Source: Nostoc sp. UHCC 0702
Lineage (GTDB): Bacteria; Cyanobacteriota; Cyanobacteriia; Cyanobacteriales; Nostocaceae
Length of the DNA: 64,000 bases
NCBI GenBank assembly: GCA_017164015.1
Contig: CP071065.1
Span: forward strand, 6,663,501 to 6,727,500
Direction of reading: 5' to 3'
Each line of letters opens with the position of its first letter. The first letter of the stretch is position 1. The notes beneath the pieces were generated by a model that saw only the letters and a list, made by a program, of their open reading frames with translations, searched no databases and had not been told where the DNA came from. Shown in pieces: positions 35,753-45,000 of the stretch. Both the position numbers and the translations under genes were made by a program.

Positions 35753-36748
35753 TCACAACTTAACCTGTTGCAAGTGAGTACGGGGATTATAAGTACGTAT
35801 AGCCCGGATTTTTTCATAATATTCCCGCTCTTGTTGGCTGAGGTCTTTTGGAGGAACGATCGCTACCTTCACCAACTGATCACCACGTCCACCCTTAGCT
35901 ATCGGCCAACCTTTGCCCCGTAAACGTAGGGATTGACCAGAACGCACCCCCGCAGGTAGCTTGACATTAACTGCACCATCAGGTGTAGGTACATCTACTG
36001 TTGCTCCCAAAGCGGCTTCATCTGGCGTAATTGGTACTTCACAAACTAGATTATCACCCTCAATTTGGAAGAACGAGTGCGGTTGAAGTTCAACCTTTAA
36101 ATATAAATCACCACGTTGTTGGGTCATCGGATTGATTTGACCTTTGCCTCGCACTCGCAGACGAGTACCAGGTTTAGCCCCAGCGGGTATGCGAACATCT
36201 ATTGTTTCGTTGCCTAAACTGAAGCGCTTTTGTACACCTGCAAATGCTTCTGCAAAAGTCAGGGCGATCGCGGCTTCACTATCCTGGCCAGCAGCACCAG
36301 CATCTTGAAAACCATAATCACTATAGCCACCAAAACCACTACCTGGTCTACCAGTTGAAGTGCGGTAAGAATAACTTTGTCGCCCAGCCCCAGGACTAGC
36401 ACCACCAAAACGTCCTAGTAACTCGTTAATAAACTCATCAAAGTTACCATATTGACTAAAGTCGAAGCCACCCATATCCACACCAGCACCGCCAGATGGG
36501 AAGCCTTGACCAGCTTGTTTCCAATACTGACCAAATTGATCGTATTTTTTGCGTTTGTCTGGGTCTGATAAAACTTCATAAGCTTCATTAACTTCTTTGA
36601 AGCGTGCCTCCGCCTGTTTATTACCTGGGTTAACATCAGGATGATATTTGCGAGCTAGTTTACGAAATGCTTGTTTAATTTCCTCTTGACTGGCAGTCTT
36701 ACTAACTCCCAAAATTCCGTAATAGTCTTTGAAGTCGGTTGCAGCCAT
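35753..36748 (-). CDS. DnaJ-type co-chaperone (type II, CbpA-like)
   Basis: 331 residues. The J domain at 8-72 has HPD at 36-38, which stimulates the ATPase of DnaK. A Gly/Phe-rich linker (about 80-155, with GGFDFSQYGNFDEF) leads to two DnaJ C-terminal beta-sandwich domains (VRIPAGAKPGTRLRVRGKG, VKLPAGVRSGQSLRLRGKG). The cysteine zinc-finger domain of type I DnaJ is absent, so this is a type II/CbpA-like Hsp40. AGGAGG lies 8 nt before the ATG at 36748. Confidence 0.93.
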   Translation of the reverse strand: MAATDFKDYYGILGVSKTASQEEIKQAFRKLARKYHPDVNPGNKQAEARFKEVNEAYEVLSDPDKRKKYDQFGQYWKQAGQGFPSGGAGVDMGGFDFSQYGNFDEFINELLGRFGGASPGAGRQSYSYRTSTGRPGSGFGGYSDYGFQDAGAAGQDSEAAIALTFAEAFAGVQKRFSLGNETIDVRIPAGAKPGTRLRVRGKGQINPMTQQRGDLYLKVELQPHSFFQIEGDNLVCEVPITPDEAALGATVDVPTPDGAVNVKLPAGVRSGQSLRLRGKGWPIAKGGRGDQLVKVAIVPPKDLSQQEREYYEKIRAIRTYNPRTHLQQVKL

Positions 36749-36868
36749 CTACCAGCCTCCTGTAAAAATTTCCGTTATGTTTATTTTTATGATTTGAGTT
36801 TTGCTGTTTGACAGGTATAATACCAAGCAAAAAGATTCTGACTTTAAATTAACAAATAATACAGAAAA

Positions 36869-37378
36869 TCAAGTGTGGTTCTTGCTCAAGACCCCAGCGC
36901 AATTTCCGTACTCGCAATTGTCCAGAAAGCGAATCAGGCTGTCTAAACCTTCTTCTAAGCTTGGAGGCGCATCACGGAGTTGGCGGTGCATCCGCAAGAT
37001 GACTTCTTCCGGAACCTGACGCGGGCGCTTTTTATTGCGTGCTAAGCATAGCCAAACTGGTGTACTCACCCAAATTCCAGTAATGTTAGTAAAGCCTAAG
37101 TCGCGTCCTAAAACGATGACTTCGCGGCGATGGCGTCGCTGGGTGTTGGTAGCGTCGAAAATTGCCGTTTTTCCTGTGGCGATCGCTTGCTGAAACTGCT
37201 GCTCAATTTCTCGCCAAATTAGGAACCATGGCCCCTGAAACGCTTCTGAGTTGAAAAGTTGCCCCCGGATGGCATCGGTAGAAATTAGCTGTATCTGGGG
37301 GCTTTGTGTGACTAATTGTTGTGCCAGAGTTGACTTACCGCTACCAGGAAGACCAATTAATAACAAGAGTTTAGTCAT
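36869..37378 (-). CDS. P-loop ATPase / kinase (AAA_33, polynucleotide-kinase-like)
   Basis: 169 residues. Walker A GLPGSGKST occupies 9-17, followed by LISTDAIRGQLF, FDATNTQRRHRREVI and a lid-like RNKKRPRQVPEEVILRMHRQL. This is the layout of the polynucleotide kinase / zeta-toxin-like kinases of the AAA_33 group. The substrate is unknown. The gene starts at ATG 37378, just downstream of CAGTTGT repeats that separate it from glgC. Confidence 0.85.
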   Translation of the reverse strand: MTKLLLLIGLPGSGKSTLAQQLVTQSPQIQLISTDAIRGQLFNSEAFQGPWFLIWREIEQQFQQAIATGKTAIFDATNTQRRHRREVIVLGRDLGFTNITGIWVSTPVWLCLARNKKRPRQVPEEVILRMHRQLRDAPPSLEEGLDSLIRFLDNCEYGNCAGVLSKNHT

Positions 37379-37382
37379 TTGT

Positions 37383-37470
37383 CAAAAGTCCTTTGTCAGT
37401 TGTCAGTTGTCAGTTGTCAGTTGTGTTTTGCTACTGACCACTGACTAATGACTATTGACTATTGCCTATT
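37383..37470. repeat. CAGTTGT and TGACTATT short tandem repeats
   Basis: Four CAGTTGT units followed by ACTGACTAATGACTATTGACTATTGCC-type repeats, filling the whole space between glgC and the kinase gene. Confidence 0.85.
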
Positions 37471-37472
37471 GA

Positions 37473-38762
37473 CTAAATAATGGTTCCATCAGGAATCACG
37501 GCATTTTTCAGCACCACAACGATGCCACTGCGGATATAAAAACCTTGGCTTTCGCGATCGGCTTCTTGGACGTTATCTTTATTGATAATTTTGACATCGT
37601 GACCAATGCGGGCATTTTTGTCAATAATGGCACGGCGAATAATTGTATCTGTGCCAATGCCTACGGGAATGTCACCCTTATCTATGTTACAATGTCGCTC
37701 CACAGATGCTTGGTAAAAGTCTGCACCCATGAGCAGAGATTCTTCAATTGCACAGCCAGCTTCTATGCGCGATCGCACTCCTAAAACGGAATGTTGAATG
37801 CGGCAATTTTTCAAAATACAACCTTCGCCAATGATTGATTCTGTGACGTGGCAATTTAAAAGTTTACTCGGAGGTAAATAACGAGCGCGGGTATAAATTG
37901 GTGCTTCTTCATCGTAGAAGCTAAAGGGCGGTACTGGTTGCTGAGTCAGGGCTAAATTGGCATGATAGAATGCCTCAATGGTTCCGATATCTTCCCAGTA
38001 GTCATCAAATAAGTAGGCTTGAACGTTGTAATCTTTTGCTGCATCAGGAATAATTTCTTTGCCAAAATCAGTACTTTCTAGGGATTGTTTTAATAACTTG
38101 ATCAAAACATCTTTTTTAAAGACATAAATCCCCATTGAGGCGATGTATGGCTGTGCATCGGCTTGCTCTTTTGTCAAGCCTAAAATAGTGGTATCGACGC
38201 GCATTAGCTTTAAGGCATCGCCTTTAGGTTTTTCGCTAAAGTCAACTACCCTACCGGAATCGTCAATTTTCATTAAACCAAAGTCTGAGGCGCGGCGATC
38301 GTCGATGGGGATAACTGAGAGAGTAATATCTGCACCTGTTTCTTTATGACGCTGGACAAACTGGCGGTAATCCATGCGATAGAGGTGATCGCCTGAGAGA
38401 ATTAGATATTCTTCTGCGTCCCATTCTTCTAACAGCCATAGGTACTGTCGCACAGCATCGGCGGTACCTTGGAACCAATTGGGGTTTTCTGGTGTTTGCT
38501 GGGCGGCTAGTACTTCCACAAACCCCTCACTGAATCCACTAAAGTTATAGGTACGAGCAATGTGGCGATTCAGGGAAGCTGAGTTGAATTGTGTCAGGAC
38601 GTAGATTTTAAAGATTTCTGAATTAATGCAGTTGCTGACTGGGATATCGATTAAGCGGTACTTACCTGCTACAGGCACAGCTGGCTTTGCACGTAGCTTG
38701 GTTAGGGGATAAAGGCGAGTACCAGCGCCACCACCGAGAATGATTGCTAAAACTTTTTTCAC
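37473..38762 (-). CDS. glgC: Glucose-1-phosphate adenylyltransferase
   Basis: Makes ADP-glucose for glycogen synthesis, the control step of carbon storage. 429 residues, full length, GTG start at 38762. The N-terminal nucleotidyltransferase motif LGGGAGTRLYPLTKLRAKPAVPVAGKYRL (9-37) and SGDHLYRMDY are intact. The C-terminal left-handed beta-helix repeats (RRAIIDKNARIGHDVKI, ESLLMGADF) carry the 3-phosphoglycerate/phosphate allosteric site expected in cyanobacteria. Its start and leader are duplicated at 41050-41290. Confidence 0.96.
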   Translation of the reverse strand: MKKVLAIILGGGAGTRLYPLTKLRAKPAVPVAGKYRLIDIPVSNCINSEIFKIYVLTQFNSASLNRHIARTYNFSGFSEGFVEVLAAQQTPENPNWFQGTADAVRQYLWLLEEWDAEEYLILSGDHLYRMDYRQFVQRHKETGADITLSVIPIDDRRASDFGLMKIDDSGRVVDFSEKPKGDALKLMRVDTTILGLTKEQADAQPYIASMGIYVFKKDVLIKLLKQSLESTDFGKEIIPDAAKDYNVQAYLFDDYWEDIGTIEAFYHANLALTQQPVPPFSFYDEEAPIYTRARYLPPSKLLNCHVTESIIGEGCILKNCRIQHSVLGVRSRIEAGCAIEESLLMGADFYQASVERHCNIDKGDIPVGIGTDTIIRRAIIDKNARIGHDVKIINKDNVQEADRESQGFYIRSGIVVVLKNAVIPDGTII

Positions 38763-38921
38763 AAATTTTCTCCCGACTGCCTTTCAACTCTCACTTTCAG
38801 TTTAGGACTGTATGTAGCCGCTGATAAGGGGGGATCAAAGATTCTCAAGGATGATTTTTACAAAATGCTGCTGGTGATATATGGCAATACCAATGACAAA
38901 ATAAATAGAACATTTGTATTA
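38681..38921 (-). repeat. glgC 5' end and leader, copy 1 of direct repeat
   Basis: The segment covering the first 27 codons of glgC and about 160 bp upstream. It recurs at an exact offset of 2369 bp (41050-41290). Between 38694 and 38874 only three or four mismatches are seen by eye; similarity then weakens and ends with a shared AGAACATTTGTATTA. Confidence 0.9.
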
Positions 38922-39189
38922 ATTCATCTGAAAAGTGTAGAAAGTTTCGTTTACACTGCCCTCACGTAGGATTTGATGTTTGTGAGAGCCAGCTGGCAAC
39001 GCAAAGAGGGAAGTAGTCTGTGACAAACATCGTTACAAAAATGAATCTGAAAAAGTTATGGATGTAAAATCAAACGCCACTCACTATTGTTGCCCATTTG
39101 TGACAGGTTAAGGTGATATAACATTTGTTACTAAGGAATAGCACTTAAAATTTTGCTCTTTATCGGGATGAAAAGGGTGTGGTGAAACT

Positions 39190-39371
39190 GGTGTGGGGTG
39201 TAGGGTAAGCCCATAGTTAAAAGCAGGGGTTTCGCTTCCATTACGCTTTGTTTTTCAGACACTCTCCCTTGAAACAAATTTCTTTTTTCTTGACAACTGA
39301 AGTCGGTTGTTCTGTAATAATCGCCGATGTGGGAAATTTGGTATTTTTCTCCATGCCCTACACCCCACACC
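39190..39371. mobile_element. 182-bp MITE-like element
   Basis: Bounded by GGTGTGGGGTGTAGGG (39190-39205) and its perfect inverted copy CCCTACACCCCACACC (39356-39371). No gene inside. The ends are low in complexity, so an STRR-derived origin is possible instead of transposition. Confidence 0.5.
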
Positions 39372-39895
39372 CCGTTCTTAGTCAGAAACACATTTTTTGG
39401 GCTGGCGATGCCTACAGCGGGCTAGGCCTACGCATAATCTTGATACGCATGATTCATTATTGCCCCATAAATTCAGTACAAAAGTTAGCTTAATACCTAA
39501 AATATAAAAAACAATAAGTATATTTGCTTAATTAATAAAACTAATATTATCTTAAATCCTTCCCAATTTAAGATTACCTAACTAGACCATAAATGTGCTG
39601 AATTTTATTTTGAATTGATGTTGGGGTTTAAAGTTGTGAGCCTTTAAAATAAGTTTTCAGCTTTTCCCGAACCTGTTTAATAGTAATAATCATAGTCACC
39701 TATTATACCAATTATTTTTTTAGGTAATCTGTTGGTGGGAAAGGAGTAATCTCTCACTAATGATTGTTGCCTGACCTTGTTGTAGCAGTCCATGAGCTAA
39801 TCAATCTAGCCTTGATTATTCTATTTATGTAGGAATTTAAGTAATATTAATGTATATTGATTTTAGAGTAATTCTTATACTATTATTTGATCTGT

Positions 39896-39990
39896 TATAG
39901 CGTTTTTTAAGCACCAGAGGTACAGCCGAATCCTTTTTACTAAAGTTAGTAGCTTTGAAAACGTACCTCACTAGGTCGGAAAGCGCTATA
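39896..39990 (-). repeat. 95-bp dispersed element, copy B
   Basis: Reverse-oriented partner of 31634-31728; the inverted TATAGCG/CGCTATA ends are intact. It lies 235 bp before the FkbM gene. Confidence 0.85.
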
Positions 39991-40225
39991 TAATTTCAAA
40001 TCGTTCCTGTAAATGTTTTTTTAGTTGCTTTTGATGCTGAACTGACAAGACAAACTTGTTTATAGATTGTAGCGAACAAGAGTTTTAGTAGCTAATAATA
40101 CAAAAATGAAATAACTAATTTTGCAAAGTCAAATGTGGAAAATGTTTATGTTTGTAATGGTAAGTTTGACTTTGTTTACTGTAATGATGATGAATATTTT
40201 TGAAAAAACTTCTGGGAGATAATTT

Positions 40226-41017
40226 ATGAAAATAATTGACTTAACTTACACAAAAGTTATTAATCTCATAAAAGAAAGCATACCAAAATCTTTACTTCTT
40301 CCACTTAGATATAAGTATAGACGCATGATAGGAACTCTTGAAAGAGAGATGATGATTATAAATAAGTTAGTTCCTAGAAAAGGGTGTGCTATTGATGTTG
40401 GTGCTAATCAAGGAATATATACTTATGTACTTGCTGAAATCTGTAGCGTAGTAGAAGCCTTTGAACCGCAACCTGACTGTGCTGAATTAATAGTGAAGTA
40501 TGGAAAAAAATTTAGTAAAAATATTAATGTACATAATTGTGGTTTATCTAATGTCAATGGAACCTTAAGCTTAAAAATTCCCGTGGTCAAAGGAAAAGTT
40601 ATAACAGGATTAGCTAGTTTTGTAGAAACAAATTATGAATATAATTCTCTTGATGTACCTGTTCGTAGATTAGATGATTATAACTTTAAAAACGTTGTTT
40701 TTATAAAAATTGATGTTGAAGGATATGAAAGACAAGTAATTGAGGGTGCTAGAGAAACTATTCTGAGGGAAAAACCAATTTTGCTGGTAGAAATTGAACA
40801 GAGACATTTAAATAATATATCTATTAAAACAGTCTTTGATGAAATTCTACAACTTCAGTATAAGGGATTTTTTCTATATCAAGATAAGCTTGTAAATATA
40901 GAGGAATTTTCCTTGGAAAAATATCAAAATCTCTCTAGAGATACTGGCATCAATAATTTACGTAATAAGAATTACATAAACAATTTTATTTTCAAGCCAG
41001 CTGTATCAAACTCATAA
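40226..41017 (+). CDS. FkbM family methyltransferase
   Basis: 263 residues. The SAM motif is AIDVGANQGIYTYVLAEICSVVEAFEPQP (about 55-84), and VFIKIDVEGYERQVIEGARETI near 165-187 is the FkbM signature. Members O-methylate sugars or other small molecules, often in polysaccharide loci, so it may serve the nearby exopolysaccharide. GGGAG lies 10 nt before the ATG at 40226. The gene is much more AT-rich than its neighbours and lies between two copies of the glgC 5' segment, which points to acquisition by transfer or duplication. Confidence 0.88.
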   Translation: MKIIDLTYTKVINLIKESIPKSLLLPLRYKYRRMIGTLEREMMIINKLVPRKGCAIDVGANQGIYTYVLAEICSVVEAFEPQPDCAELIVKYGKKFSKNINVHNCGLSNVNGTLSLKIPVVKGKVITGLASFVETNYEYNSLDVPVRRLDDYNFKNVVFIKIDVEGYERQVIEGARETILREKPILLVEIEQRHLNNISIKTVFDEILQLQYKGFFLYQDKLVNIEEFSLEKYQNLSRDTGINNLRNKNYINNFIFKPAVSNS

Positions 41018-41131
41018 TAATAGATCTTTAATAGATCCTACATGTGGAACTGGTTTAACACCTAGCTTGGTTAGGGGATAAAGGCGAGTATCAGCGCCAC
41101 CACCGAGAATGATTGCTAAAACTTTTTTCAC
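41012..41131 (-). pseudogene. Truncated glgC start (duplicate)
   Basis: GTG at 41131 opens a 39-codon frame whose first 23 residues repeat the GlgC N-terminus (MKKVLAIILGGGADTRLYPL and on), then it departs (GVKPVPHVGSIKDLLL) and stops at 41012, inside the end of the FkbM gene on the other strand. Gly14 of the nucleotide-binding loop is Asp here. It has no catalytic domain. The duplicated leader may still promote transcription leftward, antisense to the FkbM gene. Confidence 0.85.
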
Positions 41132-41290
41132 AAATTTTCTCCCGACTGCCTTTCAACTCTCACTTTCAGTTTAGGACTCTATGTAGCCGCTGATAAGGGG
41201 GGATCAAAGATTCTCAAGGATGATTTTTACAAAATCCTGCTGGTGATGGATAGTGCTGTCTCGAAGGAGATAACCAGAACATTTGTATTA
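41050..41290 (-). repeat. glgC 5' end and leader, copy 2 of direct repeat
   Basis: Partner of 38681-38921 at an offset of 2369 bp, same orientation. Together with copy 1 it brackets the FkbM gene and its gene-free upstream region. Confidence 0.9.
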
Positions 41291-41376
41291 TTTGAAGAAT
41301 GGGGAGGCGATCGCTAAACTACAGCTACAAACTATCAATTTTCGTGTGTAATTCAAATATGTGTCGAGCAGATGGT

Positions 41377-41521
41377 AAGGATAAAGGAAGGCAAGTGCCA
41401 TAGTGTTAAGCATTCAATTGATAGAGCCTTTGATAATACTTAACTATTAATTCATTTAAATTCCTGCAATGTGTGACATTAAGCCACTCCAAGTCTACAC
41501 ACTTGCCTTTTCTTTATCTTT
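41377..41521. repeat. Inverted repeat downstream of the CTGGKP protein gene
   Basis: AAGGATAAAGGAAGGCAAGTG (41377-41397) and the near-complement CACTTGCCTTTTCTTTATCTT (41500-41520) form arms of about 20 bp around a 102-nt loop. It lies just after the stop at 41528 on the minus strand, so it may end that transcript, or it may be another MITE-like element. Confidence 0.5.
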
Positions 41522-41527
41522 GTCTAC

Positions 41528-41950
41528 TTATGGTTTACCACCCGTGCAGTCCCATTCTTTTTTAGGTTTACCGCCTGTGCAATTGCTTCCTCCCCCTGAG
41601 CTTCCTTTTGCTTGATTTTTAAGCATAAAAGAGGAATTATTAGGCGCAGATTTGTCAATACTCTCAATGCTTTCAGGTTTAGATCTGCCGTTTGGAGATC
41701 CTCCAGTATCGCTGTTTACATCAACTGATTTTGAAGTTTTTACCTGTACTTGAGCTTCTTTAGATATTGTATTTTCGGTCAATTCCTCTTTATCCGCTTT
41801 TAAATTATCCAAGGAATTAATTACTGAAACAGCAATTAAGGATATTTTAAAAAAACAGCGGCGAGAATAATTTTTTGCTTTTACATTAGAGTTTATTTCT
41901 GCTAGCATGTGTACCTTTAATTCATTTGGTTTCATCTCTAAAATTTCCAT
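41528..41950 (-). CDS. Small Tat-signal protein with duplicated CTGGKP tail
   Basis: 140 residues; no family recognised. Residues about 28-48 read YSRRCFFKISLIAVSVINSL, close to a twin-arginine signal (SRRxFFK, then a weakly hydrophobic stretch), so export in folded form is possible. The middle is Ser/Asn/Lys/Glu-rich and disordered-looking. The tail SNCTGGKPKKEWDCTGGKP carries two copies of (N/D)CTGGKP with two cysteines, and a GGSPNGRSKPES segment lies upstream. It starts 118 bp below the caspase gene on the same strand. A substrate, effector or modified peptide role is possible but unproved. ATG 41950 has only a weak ribosome binding site. Confidence 0.6.
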   Translation of the reverse strand: MEILEMKPNELKVHMLAEINSNVKAKNYSRRCFFKISLIAVSVINSLDNLKADKEELTENTISKEAQVQVKTSKSVDVNSDTGGSPNGRSKPESIESIDKSAPNNSSFMLKNQAKGSSGGGSNCTGGKPKKEWDCTGGKP

Positions 41951-42068
41951 TATCTCAACTACTAAAATCCTTCCTCACTAAACTTGGTCTATAGCACTAG
42001 ATATTTATTACTTTGTCTGTAATGATTATTTCATAAATTCGTGTGTAAAACTTCATCTTATCCTCACT

Positions 42069-45000
42069 CTACTTTAGTTTTGAATATTGACATGTATTAA
42101 ACATGTCTTGAGATTGTCTACGAGCGCTTTCATTGTTGACTATATAATCTCTAATCCAATTGCATCCACTCTTGAACAACGAATAATTATCATTAGATTT
42201 ATTTTTTTTGTCCCAATCTAAACTCCATATTCTAATAGATTTATCAGCACTAACACTGGCAATTTCTTTGCTATTAGGACTAAAACTCAAATCAAGAATT
42301 TCATCTTTATGTTGCCCTAAAGTAGCTATTTTCGTATAATCACTGGCTTGCCAGATATCTATTGTTCCATTTGGATTAGCAGTAGCAAAAAATTTATAAT
42401 TAGGACTAAACTTTACTACATATGATTTGTTAGCTTGGATAGTAAATGAATTATGCCATTTTTTTGGGTCAGTTTCCCAATTCCAAATTTTGATAGTTCT
42501 ATCTTCACTTGCAGAAATTAAAGTTTTATTATCTTTAGCAAAAGTAACGTATCTTACTGTCGCCTTATGTCCTGTAAGAGTAGTAATCAAAGTTCCATCT
42601 TTTTTCCATAATTTGATTCCATCATCAGCAGCAGAAGCAATTAGCTGACCATTAGGGCTAAATTCTGCATACCAAACTGTATTTTTGCTTCCTTTAAATA
42701 TGAAGGGTTTTTTAATCAAAATTTTTGGTGAAATACTCTCAATTTCCCAAAGCCTAATAGTTCCATCTCCACTAGCAGCAATAATAGTTTTACTATCAAA
42801 GCTAAAATTTGCAGATGCAACTTCATCATCTGCTTCGAGAGTAGTAATTAAAGTGCCGTCTTTTTTCCATAGCTTGACTGTTTTATCAGCACTCGCAGAA
42901 ACAATATACTCACCATTAGGGCTAAAATTCACAGTATAGACAGAACCATCATGTTTCATCGGTGTAGGGGTTTGCACTGGAGTGCCGTCGAGCTTCCAAA
43001 GCCTGAGAGTTTGATCTGCACTTCCAGAGACGAGAAGTGGATATTTAGGACTAAAACTGATACCGTTAACGCTTTCAGTGTGTCCCTCTAAACGATTATG
43101 CTCCTGCACTTTACTCATCACTGATTTAATTCGATTGAGTGCATTAGTATTGTCTCCACTTAAATTCTGCGACTCATTGAGCGCTTTAACACTTGTTATC
43201 ATCGCTTCAAGCTGATTGCCTGTTTCCAAAAGTAGCTCTGATGTTTCAACGAATCCACCAAAAGCGATCGCATGTTTTTTTTCTACTGTCCGTTGTTGCA
43301 GCAGTAGCCCCAATCCCAGAGATAAAACTACAAGTATTGTACTGGCGATCGCTAACCGAGTTCTTTGTGATTCTACTTTTGCTTTGGCTTCTGCTTCGTG
43401 TTGCAGTCTTTGTGCTTGCTCTAATTCTGCCTGAATTTCTTTATCACGTTCCTCCAAACTCTTACGCAAAAACTCTGTTTCTTGTGGTGTAAGTCTTGGC
43501 TGAGTCTTATTCACCCACTCAGAAATTACTGCCAATTTTGCACCAGTTAAAAGTGCTTCATCTGATTTATTAAATCTTTGTTGCCATTCCTGACAATCTT
43601 CTTCTAAACTGCGACTGAGACGAATATTTTCCTGATTTTCAGCAATCCAAGTATTTAATAATTTCCATTCAATTAACAATGCTTCATGAGCAACTTCTAT
43701 AATTTTTTCATCAGTAATAATCAAACGTTGTTGAGAACCAGCCAACAATCCTACAACCCGTTGCAGTTGTTGTGGAGAATCTGAAATTGCATCTAATCTA
43801 TCCCAACTAGTACGCCGCCGTGTCACTTCTTTTGTTTCACCTAACTGCACCAACTCCATAAACAAGCGACGGGCAAATGCTTGATCTGCATCTGTTAAAC
43901 TTTGATACAAAATTGTTGCTCGTTTATCTAAAGCACCTATAACTCCACCAATTTCTTCATAACCTTTGTGAGTTAAAAGCGGTTGTGGCGAATCAGGTTC
44001 TTCAATGCAAACTCGCCACAATTCTTTGAGTGCATATTGCAATATAGGTAATGCACCAGGACGGTTGACGACATCGGTGGCGATTTGTGACACTAAACCA
44101 TGTTCAAAATTCACGCCATGCAACTTTGCTGGTTTTTCAATTGCTTCTTCTAACTCGGTAAAAGACATTGGTGTGACGATGAATGATGTCGGAGGAACGC
44201 TATTGATGAGACTGATAATTTCTACATAGTCAGCACATCTATTTAAGAAATCACCGCGAATTGTCAAAATTATGCGGTTTTGTCCTTCAGGTTTCTTAAT
44301 TTCCTGTGTGACTAAGCGAATAAAAGCTTGGCGTTCGTCATCGTTTTGACACAGAGTAAATATTTCTTCAAACTGATCGATAAATAATAGATGCGATTGA
44401 TTTTGCTGTTGTTGCCGAGCTAAAATATCAACTAATTTTCCTAAAGGATGCTCTCCTGGTGTAAATGAGACGATTTCCCATTGACTGCTACCAGGAAGGC
44501 GATCGCTTTTTAATTGAGGTAGTAATCCCGCCTTCACTAAGGATGATTTACCACTACCGGAATAACCAATTACAGCCAAAAAACGACTCTCTGCTAACCG
44601 GGAAATCAGCGTCCGAACTGCTTCATCTCGTCCACAAAAATATTGCGCTTGTTCAGCCTCAAAAGCGTAAAGTCCCCGATAAGGATTTTCCTGATTAAAA
44701 GCAATTTTTTCTTCTGTAGGAATATCTAATTGGGGATAAGTTACTAAAGTAATTGCACGTCCCCAACCCATGCGAATCGGTTCTTGGACTGAACCTTTGA
44801 GTTGATTGCTAACAAAATCAAACAAGCGATCGCCACTGATTCTCCTACTACTTCCGGCATTTTCAGATGCTAATCCCTGAATTACTGCACCTGTGAAAAT
44901 GCTATACTCTTCACTTTTAATTACTCCTGCGCGTTCAAAACCGCGACAAGCTGTGATTAGGTAATAATCTTTTTGCGAACTAAAAGCAGTTAGGGTACGT

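Larger units (their letters stand above)
38922..40225. other. 1.3-kb gene-free stretch between glgC leader and FkbM gene
   Basis: AT-rich and without a credible gene. It contains a 182-bp element with perfect 16-base inverted ends (39190-39371), the 95-bp element copy B (39896-39990) and a promoter-like AT-rich approach to 40226. Frames of 81-86 codons within the 182-bp element are repeat-encoded and rejected. Confidence 0.6.

Noticed and set aside
39131..39493. Two overlapping frames of 81-86 codons on opposite strands
   Set aside because: Both fall on the 182-bp inverted-ended element; their similarity to each other comes from the palindromic ends.
41012..41131. Functional second GlgC
   Set aside because: Only 23 GlgC codons remain and the nucleotide-binding glycine is replaced.
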